A stretch of 21,532 bases of DNA, from assembly GCA_900771335.1 (NCBI GenBank), contig CAAGNP010000027.1:1-21532 (forward strand). Reading direction: 5' to 3'. The translations under genes were made by a program, and so were the position numbers. Shown here one piece after another: positions 1 through 7,826 of this stretch; within the stretch, counting starts at the first letter, position 1; the number at the start of each line of letters is the position of its first letter. The notes beneath the pieces are model-generated. The model had not been told where the DNA came from. It saw only the letters and a program-made list of their open reading frames with translations, and did no database searches. The DNA is from Rikenellaceae bacterium. GTDB lineage: Bacteria; Bacteroidota; Bacteroidia; Bacteroidales; UBA932.

Positions 1-19
1 CACGACGCTCTTCCGATCT
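1..19 (+). other. Illumina adapter remnant at contig end
   Basis: The first 19 bases, CACGACGCTCTTCCGATCT, are identical to the 3' end of the standard Illumina read 1 sequencing primer/adapter. Genuine carB coding sequence begins directly after it. This is untrimmed library adapter, not genomic DNA, and it marks the true end of the contig. Confidence 0.96.
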
Positions 20-3000
20 ATCTGAAGGTGTTGCAGACAAGATCTACTTCCTACCTGTAACCCCATTCTATGTAGAGAAAGTCATCCAGAAAGAGAAACC
101 ACAAGGTATCCTCCTTGCATTCGGTGGTCAGACTGCACTTAACTGCGGTGTGAAACTTTACGAGCAAGGTATCCTTGAAAAATATAACCTTAAAGTACTC
201 GGTACCCCTGTCCAATCGATTATGGATACTGAGGACCGTGAACTTTTCGTTAAGAAACTTGATGAGATCGATGTAAAGACCATCAAGAGCCACGCAGTAG
301 AGAATATCGAGGACGCTGTAGCTTCTGCAGCTGAACTTGGCTACCCTGTCATCATCCGTGCAGCTTACGCACTTGGAGGTCTTGGCAGCGGTTTCTGCGA
401 CAACGAAGAGGAACTTCGCAAACTTGCAGAGAAATCTTTCTCTTACTCACCACAAGTACTTGTTGAGAAATCTCTGAAAGGCTGGAAAGAGATCGAGTTT
501 GAGGTGATGCGTGACCGCTTCGACAACTGTATCGCAGTCTGCAACATGGAGAACTTCGACCCACTTGGTATCCACACCGGTGAGAGTATCGTAGTGGCAC
601 CTTGCCAGACATTGACCAACCAGGAGGTGGCAAAACTTCGTGAACTTGCCATCCGTATCGTAAAACACGTTGGTATCGTTGGTGAGTGTAACGTCCAATT
701 CGCATTCGACACACATTCAGAAGATTATAGAGTTATTGAGGTTAACGCCCGTCTTAGCCGTTCATCAGCACTGGCTTCTAAAGCTACCGGTTATCCATTG
801 GCTTTTGTAGCTGCAAAACTTGGCTTGGGTTACGGTCTGTTCGATCTTAAGAACTCAGTTACCAAGACTACCCCTGCATTCTTCGAGCCTACACTTGACT
901 ATGTGGTTTGTAAGATCCCCCGTTGGGACCTCAGCAAATTCCACGGCGTGTCACGTGAGATCGGCAGTAGCATGAAGAGTGTCGGTGAGGTGATGTCTAT
1001 TGGCCGCACATTCGAAGAGACCATCCAGAAAGGTCTCCGTATGATCGGTCAGGGTGCTCACGGTTTTGTAGCCAACAAAGAGATCGTGGTAGAGGATATC
1101 GACAAAGCTCTCCGTCAGCCTACCGACAAACGTATCTTCGTCATCTCAAAAGCATTCAATGCAGGCTATACAGTAGAGCAAATCCACGAACTTACCAAAA
1201 TCGACAGATGGTTCCTTGACAAACTTTACAACATCAAGACCACTGCAGATGAACTTCGTGCCCTGAATTCACTTGAAGAGGTAGATTTTGAACTTCTCAA
1301 GAGGGCTAAATGTCAGGGTTTCTCAGACTTCCAGGTAGGTCGTCTTGTACTTAAAGACTCTATCGACGGTGAAGAGATGGCTATGGCTGTAAGAAACTAC
1401 AGAAAAGGTTTCGGACTTGCCCCTGTGGTAAAACAGATCGACACATTGGCAGCAGAGTATCCAGCTCAAGCAAACTACTTGTACTTGACATACAACGGCA
1501 CCAAATCTGATGTGGACTTCAAGGGTGACCGCAAGTCTATCATCGTACTTGGTTCTGGTGCTTACCGTATCGGTAGCTCTGTAGAGTTCGACTGGTGTAG
1601 TGTGAATGCACTTCAAACCATCAGAAAATCTGGCTGGAGAGGTGTGATGATCAACTACAACCCTGAGACTGTATCTACTGACTACGATATGTGCGACAGA
1701 CTATACTTTGATGAGCTTACATTCGAAAGGGTAATGGATATCCACGACCTTGAGAATCCTCACGGTATGGTGGTATCTGTAGGTGGTCAGATCCCTAACA
1801 ACCTCGCTATCCGTCTCGATGCAAACGGTGTTAACCTTCTTGGTACATCAGCAAGCAGCATCGACAACGCTGAGGACAGACACAAATTCTCATCATTGAT
1901 GGATGAGCTTGGCATCGACCAGCCAAAATGGAAAGAGCTTACATCACTCAGTGATATCCATAAATTTGTAGAGCAGGTGGGTTATCCTGTATTGGTTCGC
2001 CCTTCATACGTACTTTCAGGTGCAGCTATGAATGTCTGCTCAAACGACAAGGAGCTTGAAGAGTTCTTGTCACTTGCAGCAAATGTCTCTAAGAAACACC
2101 CTGTGGTGGTTAGCGAATTTATAAGACACGCTAAAGAGATCGAATTTGATGCAGTAGCTGAAAATGGTAAAGTTATCGCGTACGCCATCTCTGAGCACAT
2201 TGAGTTTGCAGGTGTACACTCAGGTGACGCTACCATCCAGTTCCCTCCTCAGAAACTTTATGTAGAGACTGCACGCAGAATCAAGAAGATCGCCCGCAAG
2301 ACTGCTGAGGCCCTTAAGATTTCAGGTCCTTTCAACATGCAGTTCCTTGCCAAGGAGAACGACATCAAAGTTATCGAGTGTAATCTTAGAGCTTCACGAA
2401 GCTTCCCATTCGTATCCAAAGTTCTTAAGATCAATTTCATCGAACTTGCTACCAAAGTTATGATCGGTGAAGAGGTTACCCCTCCTGCCAAGAGTGCATT
2501 TGACTTGGATTATGTAGGTATCAAAGCTTCACAGTTCTCATTTGCAAGACTTCAGAAAGCTGACCCTATCCTTGGTGTCGATATGGCATCTACCGGTGAG
2601 GTGGGTTGTATCGGTGACAATACCGATGAGGCTATCCTCAAATCTATGCTTTCAGTAGGTTACTCTATCCCTAAGAAGAATATCCTTATCTCTTCAGGTG
2701 ATGCAAAACAGAAAGCAGAGCTTCTCAAAGCTTGCAGACTGCTTGCAGACAAAGGTTACACTATCTACGCTACAGGCGGTTCTCACAAATATTTGAGCGA
2801 GAACAACATCCCTTCTATCAGAGCTTACTGGCCAACTGAAGAGGGCAACGAGCCACAAGCTCTTGAAATGCTACAGAACAAGCAGATCGATATGGTGATC
2901 AATATCCCTAAGAATATGACCCATACCGAGCTTACAAACGGCTATAGAATCAGACGCGCCGCTGTAGACTTCAACATTCCGCTTATAACAAATACCAGAC

Positions 3001-3080
3001 TTGCTTCGGCATTCATCATCTCGTTCTGCAACATGACAGAGGATGAAATCGAAATAAAGAGCTGGGACGAATACAAATAG
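20..3080 (+). CDS. carB: Carbamoyl-phosphate synthase large subunit, 5' end missing
   Basis: CarB makes carbamoyl phosphate from bicarbonate, ammonia (passed from glutamine by the small subunit CarA) and two ATP, feeding pyrimidine and arginine synthesis in the cytoplasm. The frame is open from the adapter junction, so about 1019 residues are present of a usual 1070 or so; some 55 N-terminal residues are lost. The first ATP-grasp half has its glycine loop at 366-395 (ALGGLGSGF), followed by the conserved RLSRSSALASKATGYP stretch. The second half has RPSYVLSGAAMNV (about 1998-2036) and ECNLRASRSFPFVSK (about 2376-2420). The last 130 or so residues form the MGS-like allosteric domain (ATGGSH, then RIRRAAVDFNIPLITN). 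Several motifs recall eukaryotic CAD/CPS1 more than E. coli CarB. carA is not in the window. Confidence 0.97.
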
Positions 3081-3089
3081 TAAATGTTC

Positions 3090-3120
3090 ACCCCACGGGC
3101 CTATGTTCGTGGGGTTTATT
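3090..3120 (+). terminator. Intrinsic terminator after carB
   Basis: An 8-bp stem, ACCCCACG (3090-3097) with CGTGGGGT (3108-3115), closes a 10-nt loop and is followed by a T-rich tail. It starts 10 nt after the carB stop. It ends only about 11 nt before the sulP start codon, leaving no room for a promoter between them. Confidence 0.75.
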
Positions 3121-3130
3121 ATGAAAAGTA

Positions 3131-4831
3131 ATGCGTTTCTCATTTAGACCTAAAATTTTTGATCTTTTCCAGAAAGGAAAGTACACTATGGATGACTTCC
3201 GCGCAGACTTGATTGCCGGAGTTATTGTCGGAATTATTGCTTTGCCACTCGCTATTGCGTTTGGTATCTCGTCAGGTGTTTCCCCTCAGCAGGGTCTTAT
3301 CACTGCTATCGTGGCCGGCTTCCTGATGTCATTTTTGGGTGGTACCTACTCTTTGATCGGTGGTCCTACAGGTGCATTCATCGTGATTATTTACGGTATT
3401 GTCACCAAATTCGGTATGGACGGACTTATCATTGCGACAGCAATGGCTGGTATAATGCTTGTGCTGATGGGTGTGTTCAAACTCGGAACCCTTATCAAAT
3501 TCATCCCCTATCCTATCATCGTTGGATTCACCTCTGGTATCGCTGTGGTTATCTTCTCGACACAGATCAAGGACTTCTTCGGCCTTCAGATCGAGAGTGT
3601 CCCATCTGGCTTTTTGGAGCAATGGAAGTGCTACTTCCACCATTTTGGCACCATCAAGCTCTCTGAAACACTTCTTGGTCTTGTCTGCCTGTTGGTATGT
3701 ATTTTCTGGCCTAAGGTGACCAAAAAGGTCCCTGGCTCGCTTATAGCTATTGTAGTGGGTATCATCGCTTCAGTGGTTGCCACCAAAGTGGACGGAATCT
3801 CATTCCTTACCATTGGCGACAAATTCCCTGAGCTTGCAGGCGGATTGGCATTCCCTACCCCATCGCTCCCTGCAATCAACATTGACACCATCCAGGAGCT
3901 TTTCTCACCAGCGATTACCATTGCACTTTTGTGCGCCATTGAGTCTTTGATGGCAGCAATGGTGGCAGATGGTGTGACCGGCAAAAAACACGACTCAAAC
4001 ACCGAGCTTATCGGCCAGGGTGTTGCCAACATCGTAACCCCTTTCTTCGGAGGTATCCCTGCTACAGGCGCACTTGCCAGAACTATGGCAAACATCAACA
4101 ACGGAGGTCGCACCCCTATTGCAGGTATTGTTCACGCAGTGGTGCTATTGGTTATCTTCCTGTTCCTATTGCCTTACGCTGTGTATATCCCACTATCTTG
4201 CCTTGCAGCTATCCTTGTGATGGTAGCATACAATATGTCTGAGTGGAGAACCTTCAAATACCTTCTAAAAGGTGAGAAGACCGATGTGGCTGTGCTACTT
4301 ATCACCTTCTTCCTAACTGTAATTATCGACCTTACTGTCGCTATCGAAGTGGGTATGCTATTGGCTGTTATCCTATTCGTAAAACGTGTAAGCGAGACCA
4401 CCAATATCAATGTTATGGGCAAGGATCCTATCGCCGCTACCGAGAATGTGGAGGTGATCAACCCTACCGATACTCAATATCTTGATATCCCTGATGGTGT
4501 AGAGGTATATGAGATCGACGGTCCTTTCTTCTTCGGTCTTGCATCGAAAATCGATGAGTTCGACAGATTCAGAGGCGAGAAACTTAAAGTGAGGGTAATA
4601 CGTATGAGAAGGGTGCCTTTTATGGACTCTACAGGTCTCAACAACTTGCGTAACCTATACCAACGCTCTAAGAAAGAGGGTATCCAGATGGTACTTTCAG
4701 GTGTTACCGAGAAAGTTCACGCCACACTACGCAAATCCGGCTTTGCCAACGAGATCGGTGAAGAGAATATCCTTCCACATATCACCCCAGCTATGAAGAG
4801 GGCTTCAGAACTACTTAATGCAAATAATTAA
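3131..4831 (+). CDS. SulP-family inorganic anion transporter with STAS domain
   Basis: This is an inner-membrane transporter of the SulP/SLC26 family, moving sulfate, bicarbonate or another small anion; the substrate cannot be told from sequence. Residues 1-20 form a short cytoplasmic lead (MRFSFRPKIFDLFQKGKYT), and DFRADLIAGVIVGIIALPLAIAFGI opens the family's first membrane segment. About 10-12 hydrophobic segments follow to about residue 410, including the conserved FFGGIPATGALARTMANIN stretch near 295. A cytoplasmic STAS domain occupies about 440-566 with the typical MDSTGLNNL motif. Length 566 aa is normal for the family. It is followed 13 nt later by a transaldolase gene and probably leads a four-gene transcription unit. 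An earlier ATG at 3121 runs into a stop after eight codons, so 3131 is the start. Confidence 0.93.
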   Translation: MRFSFRPKIFDLFQKGKYTMDDFRADLIAGVIVGIIALPLAIAFGISSGVSPQQGLITAIVAGFLMSFLGGTYSLIGGPTGAFIVIIYGIVTKFGMDGLIIATAMAGIMLVLMGVFKLGTLIKFIPYPIIVGFTSGIAVVIFSTQIKDFFGLQIESVPSGFLEQWKCYFHHFGTIKLSETLLGLVCLLVCIFWPKVTKKVPGSLIAIVVGIIASVVATKVDGISFLTIGDKFPELAGGLAFPTPSLPAINIDTIQELFSPAITIALLCAIESLMAAMVADGVTGKKHDSNTELIGQGVANIVTPFFGGIPATGALARTMANINNGGRTPIAGIVHAVVLLVIFLFLLPYAVYIPLSCLAAILVMVAYNMSEWRTFKYLLKGEKTDVAVLLITFFLTVIIDLTVAIEVGMLLAVILFVKRVSETTNINVMGKDPIAATENVEVINPTDTQYLDIPDGVEVYEIDGPFFFGLASKIDEFDRFRGEKLKVRVIRMRRVPFMDSTGLNNLRNLYQRSKKEGIQMVLSGVTEKVHATLRKSGFANEIGEENILPHITPAMKRASELLNANN

Positions 4832-4844
4832 AACAATATAGATT

Positions 4845-5498
4845 ATGAAATTTTTTCTAGACACTGCTAACCTTGAGCAAATCAAAGAGGCACAAAGCCT
4901 TGGTATCCTTGACGGTGTAACCACTAACCCTTCTCTAATGGCTAAAGAGGGTATCAAAGGTCAGGAGAACATCCTTAAACACTATGCTGACATCTGCGAA
5001 ATCGTAGACGGTGACGTTAGTGCTGAGGTTCTTTCTACCACATACGAGGAGATGATCAAAGAGGGTGAAGAGCTTTCTAAAATCAACCCTCAAATCTGCG
5101 TAAAACTCCCTTGTACTATCGATGGTATCAAAGCTGTGAAATATTTCTCATCTCGCGGCATCAAGACCAACTGTACTTTGGTGTTCTCTGTAGGTCAAGC
5201 CCTTCTTGCTGCCAAAGCTGGTGCTACTTATGTATCACCTTTCGTAGGCCGTCTTGACGACATCTCTACAGATGGTATCGGTCTTGTAGCTCAGATCGTG
5301 GATGTATACAACACTTACGGTTACCAGACACAAGTACTTGCAGCTTCTATCCGTCACACCCAACACATTATCCAATGTCTTGAGGTAGGTGCAGATGTGG
5401 CTACATGTCCTCTTAAAGCTATCCTTGGTCTTATCAACCACCCTCTAACTGACAAGGGTCTTGAGACTTTCATCAAGGACGCTGCTAAAATGGTATAA
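4845..5498 (+). CDS. tal: Transaldolase, short TalC/FSA-like type
   Basis: This is a 217-aa class I aldolase of the small TAL/FSA family, acting in the non-oxidative pentose phosphate pathway by moving a dihydroxyacetone unit between sugar phosphates. The N-terminus MKFFLDTANLEQI and the GVTTNPSL motif (24-31) are family hallmarks. The Schiff-base lysine is K87 in VKLP. Two positions that separate transaldolases from fructose-6-phosphate aldolases can be read: E61 (SAEV, where FSA has Gln) and F133 (SPFVGR, where FSA has Tyr). Both favour transaldolase. It lies 13 nt after sulP, and its TAA stop overlaps the ATG of the next gene (TAATG), which suggests translational coupling. Confidence 0.93.
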   Translation: MKFFLDTANLEQIKEAQSLGILDGVTTNPSLMAKEGIKGQENILKHYADICEIVDGDVSAEVLSTTYEEMIKEGEELSKINPQICVKLPCTIDGIKAVKYFSSRGIKTNCTLVFSVGQALLAAKAGATYVSPFVGRLDDISTDGIGLVAQIVDVYNTYGYQTQVLAASIRHTQHIIQCLEVGADVATCPLKAILGLINHPLTDKGLETFIKDAAKMV

Positions 5499-5935
5499 TG
5501 AACCGCAGTGCAAGCATATTAGTAAAAGTACTGTTCCTAATATATGTAGGAATGGTACTTTTCTTTTGTTTTTTCAACTTCTCCATGCCGGACATGGAGT
5601 TGCCCCAGTATTTTTTGGGTATCAGGATTGACCGTTACTTCCACTTCATAATGTTCCTCCCCTACCCGTTTATTGGTTGGCTTACCTACAGGTATTCCCG
5701 TCATGTAGGTAAATATAAGGAGTTTGCCACTAGTCTCACATTTGTGACAGGCCTGTTGTTTGCCGTGGCTACAGAATTGGCACAAAAGTATCTTTTCGAG
5801 CCAAGGGCCGGGGAGTTCCTCGATTTCGTGGCAGACTGCTGTGGCATTATTGTTGGTACCATCGTGGTACGATTTATAGGTGAGTGGATGATAAGTGTAG
5901 TGGAGAGAATAGTAAAAGATAAAAAAGAGATATAG
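5498..5935 (+). CDS. VanZ-like family membrane protein
   Basis: This is a 145-aa integral membrane protein with about four hydrophobic segments (roughly 7-27, 45-65, 78-96 and 110-130). Family hallmarks are DRYFHFIMF (45-53) and the C-terminal pattern ATELAQKYL ... RAGEFLDFVADCCGIIVG. VanZ relatives are widespread in Bacteroidetes; VanZ itself gives low-level teicoplanin resistance, but the role of most homologues is unknown, so no resistance function is claimed. Its start codon overlaps the transaldolase stop by one base, and the next gene starts 2 nt after its stop. It is therefore inside the 3131-6540 transcription unit. Confidence 0.85.
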   Translation: MNRSASILVKVLFLIYVGMVLFFCFFNFSMPDMELPQYFLGIRIDRYFHFIMFLPYPFIGWLTYRYSRHVGKYKEFATSLTFVTGLLFAVATELAQKYLFEPRAGEFLDFVADCCGIIVGTIVVRFIGEWMISVVERIVKDKKEI

Positions 5936-5937
5936 TT

Positions 5938-6540
5938 ATGAAAAGAATAATTGCCATCCTTTTTGCAGTGGCTCTGCTAAGCGGATCTGCTTGGGGACAA
6001 AACAGTTCATCAAAGGTGGATCCTGATCAGAAGATAGCCCTGAAACTCAATGGTGCTGCCCTTCTGGGTATAGTAAATCCTGCTGTTGAGCTCAAAGTTC
6101 ATGACAACTTCTCTGTACAGATGGAGGGGATAGGTATCTTCTACCCATATGGCTTCCCAGGCACTGAGGCTCCGCTCAATCTTGGAGCTACATTTCTGGA
6201 GGCCCACTGGTATCCCAAAGCCACTTTTGACGGATTCTATACCGGACTCAATGTCGGCTGGGGTGTATGGAGACTCTCTAAGTATCTTGTCCCCGCATAC
6301 TGGGGTACATACCCGGACAGCTATCAGGTCGGCACAAACATCATGATGGGTATCACCCTGGGTTATCAGCTTTGCTTCGGCAAGAGATGGGCTGTAGATT
6401 TCGCTTGGGGTCTCGGCTACTCGATCTCAGCTTACGAGGGGCACAGGAAATCTGATGGTTCGATGTATGTCGGATGGAACCACTCAGGCGAATGGCTCCC
6501 TGCCTACAAAGGTGCCGTCAACATCGTCTACCGCTGGTAA
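5938..6540 (+). CDS. DUF3575-like outer-membrane beta-barrel protein
   Basis: This is a 200-aa secreted protein with a clear Sec signal peptide (MKRIIAILFAVALLSGSAWG, cleaved near G20/Q21). After a short linker it alternates amphipathic strands rich in Gly, Tyr and Trp (LNGAALLGIVNPAVELKV, FLEAHWYPK, GFYTGLNVGWGVWRL, MMGITLGYQLCFGKRWAVDFAWGLGYS). It ends in an aromatic terminal strand (VNIVYRW), as expected for a barrel inserted by the BAM complex. The pattern fits DUF3575, small barrels common in Bacteroidetes whose role is unknown. It is the last gene of the sulP-tal-vanZ group; a strong terminator begins 11 nt after the stop. Confidence 0.8.
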   Translation: MKRIIAILFAVALLSGSAWGQNSSSKVDPDQKIALKLNGAALLGIVNPAVELKVHDNFSVQMEGIGIFYPYGFPGTEAPLNLGATFLEAHWYPKATFDGFYTGLNVGWGVWRLSKYLVPAYWGTYPDSYQVGTNIMMGITLGYQLCFGKRWAVDFAWGLGYSISAYEGHRKSDGSMYVGWNHSGEWLPAYKGAVNIVYRW

Positions 6541-6551
6541 AACAAAATAAG

Positions 6552-6580
6552 CGGGCTGGAATTTATTTTTCCAGCCCGTT
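6552..6580. terminator. Bidirectional intrinsic terminator between convergent genes
   Basis: A perfect 10-bp stem, CGGGCTGGAA (6552-6561) with TTCCAGCCCG (6569-6578), closes a T-rich 7-nt loop. It lies between the + strand DUF3575 stop (6540) and the - strand PLP enzyme stop (6594). A short T/CT tail follows on the + strand and a TTATTTTG-like tail on the - strand, so it can serve both genes. Confidence 0.85.
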
Positions 6581-6593
6581 CTCTGTTATTGGA

Positions 6594-7739
6594 TTACCAT
6601 GTGAAAAGGTCTGCATTTGGGAAGAGGCCGAAAAGACCACCTGTGTGGATAAAGAGGATATTCTCACAGTCGGCAAGTTTGCCACCCTCTTTAATCTCAT
6701 TAACTACACCATAAAGACCTTTGCCGGTATAGCAAGTATCGAAGATGATACCCTCAAGACGGGCCACCTCTTTGATGAACTCAAGCTCTTCAGGGCGTGA
6801 AAGTGCATAACCTACACCCACATATTGGTCTACCATATCTATATCTTCGATCTTGAAATCGCAGTACTCTTTCCACTCTTGGAGAGTCTTTCCTGCTGGA
6901 ATTTTGCCAAATTTGTCAAGATAAGCCACTGCATCGTGTGCCATAGGGGCGATTCTCTCCTGGAAGTAAAGATTGTCGTCGCAAACGCATACTCCAAGGA
7001 CTTTCTTTCCAAGTCCGAGAACTCTGTTTGCAAGGTTAAGACCTGCACATGTTCCACCAGAACCTGTTGCGACAGCCACTGCATCAAATTTGACACCCAG
7101 CTCTTTCTCTTGTTCCACGATCTCCTCCATTGCGCCGTAATAGCCGAGTGTACCTATAGCATTTGATGCACCCTCTGGGATAATATAAGGTGTATAGCCT
7201 TGTTTCTTGTACTCCTCAGCAAGTTGTGCCATGATGGCATCACGGCTGTTGCTGTACTCTGATGGAGAGCAGAAATGGATGTCTGCACCGAAGAGACGGT
7301 CCATAAAATAGTTTCCTGCCACCTCAGGATTGATAAGGTCCTCACGTGGGCACTGTGGAGCAGGCTGTGCTGTACACGATTTGTCCTCAGGATGTTTTGC
7401 AGGAATTTCTGAAGCGGTAAGACCTGGTTTGTATGGCATTGTAACAGCATCCTTGGGTGAAATACGGAGCAACACTGCCGATTTCATACCCAGACGGGTG
7501 GCAGAGGTGACTGTTGCACGGCAGTGGTTTGACTGAATACCTCCGGTGGTGATTACAAGATCACAGCCAAGTTCCTTTGCCTCAGCAAGTGCATACTCAA
7601 GTTTGCGCACTTTGTTGCCGGAAAGCTCAGCACCAGTCTCATCATCATGTTTGACATAAATATTTTTACCAAGTTTTGCTGACAAACGTTCAAGTTTGAC
7701 AATCTTCGTTGGAAGATTTGCTAGCGATATTTTTTTCAT
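6594..7739 (-). CDS. D-cysteine desulfhydrase-like PLP enzyme
   Basis: This is a fold-type II PLP enzyme of the D-cysteine desulfhydrase/ACC deaminase family, expected to split D-cysteine into pyruvate, ammonia and sulfide. The PLP lysine is K43 in SGNKVRKLEY. The TTGGIQSNHCR motif is at 64-74, PEGASN at 188-193 and the phosphate-binding TGSGGTCAG loop at 225-233. The C-terminus has YTGKG (T338) and HTGG (T366). At these two places ACC deaminase has Glu and Leu, so desulfhydrase-type chemistry is favoured. At 381 aa it is about 50 residues longer than E. coli DcyD (328 aa). The excess is mostly a Pro- and Cys-containing insert at about 95-140. It is a single gene with its own promoter, divergent from the amidase-like gene; another amino acid substrate is possible. 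Confidence 0.82.
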   Translation of the reverse strand: MKKISLANLPTKIVKLERLSAKLGKNIYVKHDDETGAELSGNKVRKLEYALAEAKELGCDLVITTGGIQSNHCRATVTSATRLGMKSAVLLRISPKDAVTMPYKPGLTASEIPAKHPEDKSCTAQPAPQCPREDLINPEVAGNYFMDRLFGADIHFCSPSEYSNSRDAIMAQLAEEYKKQGYTPYIIPEGASNAIGTLGYYGAMEEIVEQEKELGVKFDAVAVATGSGGTCAGLNLANRVLGLGKKVLGVCVCDDNLYFQERIAPMAHDAVAYLDKFGKIPAGKTLQEWKEYCDFKIEDIDMVDQYVGVGYALSRPEELEFIKEVARLEGIIFDTCYTGKGLYGVVNEIKEGGKLADCENILFIHTGGLFGLFPNADLFTW

Positions 7740-7763
7740 AATTTATTGATTAAATATTCATAG

Positions 7764-7771
7764 CAAAGATA
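7764..7771 (-). promoter_or_regulatory. Bacteroidetes -7 box for the PLP enzyme
   Basis: Read on the - strand this is TATCTTTG, a full match to the Bacteroidetes -7 consensus TAnnTTTG. It lies 24 nt upstream of the ATG of the - strand gene. No well-placed TTTG -33 box is visible, the nearest TTG being about 26 nt upstream. Confidence 0.55.
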
Positions 7772-7780
7772 CAAAATTTG

Positions 7781-7788
7781 TAAATTTG
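7781..7788 (+). promoter_or_regulatory. Bacteroidetes -7 box for the amidase-like gene
   Basis: TAAATTTG matches TAnnTTTG and lies 38 nt upstream of the ATG at 7827. It sits within 10 nt of the opposing -7 box at 7764-7771, so the two divergent promoters overlap and may compete. No clear -33 TTTG is seen. Confidence 0.45.
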
Positions 7789-7826
7789 CGAGATAAACAA
7801 GAGAAATTATAATCAACAATAAATTT

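Noticed and set aside
3631..4113. A 160-codon open frame on the - strand opposite sulP
   Set aside because: Shadow of the SulP coding frame; no motif and no promoter or gap consistent with a gene.
4845..5498. Fructose-6-phosphate aldolase (FSA)
   Set aside because: The diagnostic Gln and Tyr of FSA are Glu61 and Phe133 here, favouring transaldolase within the shared family.
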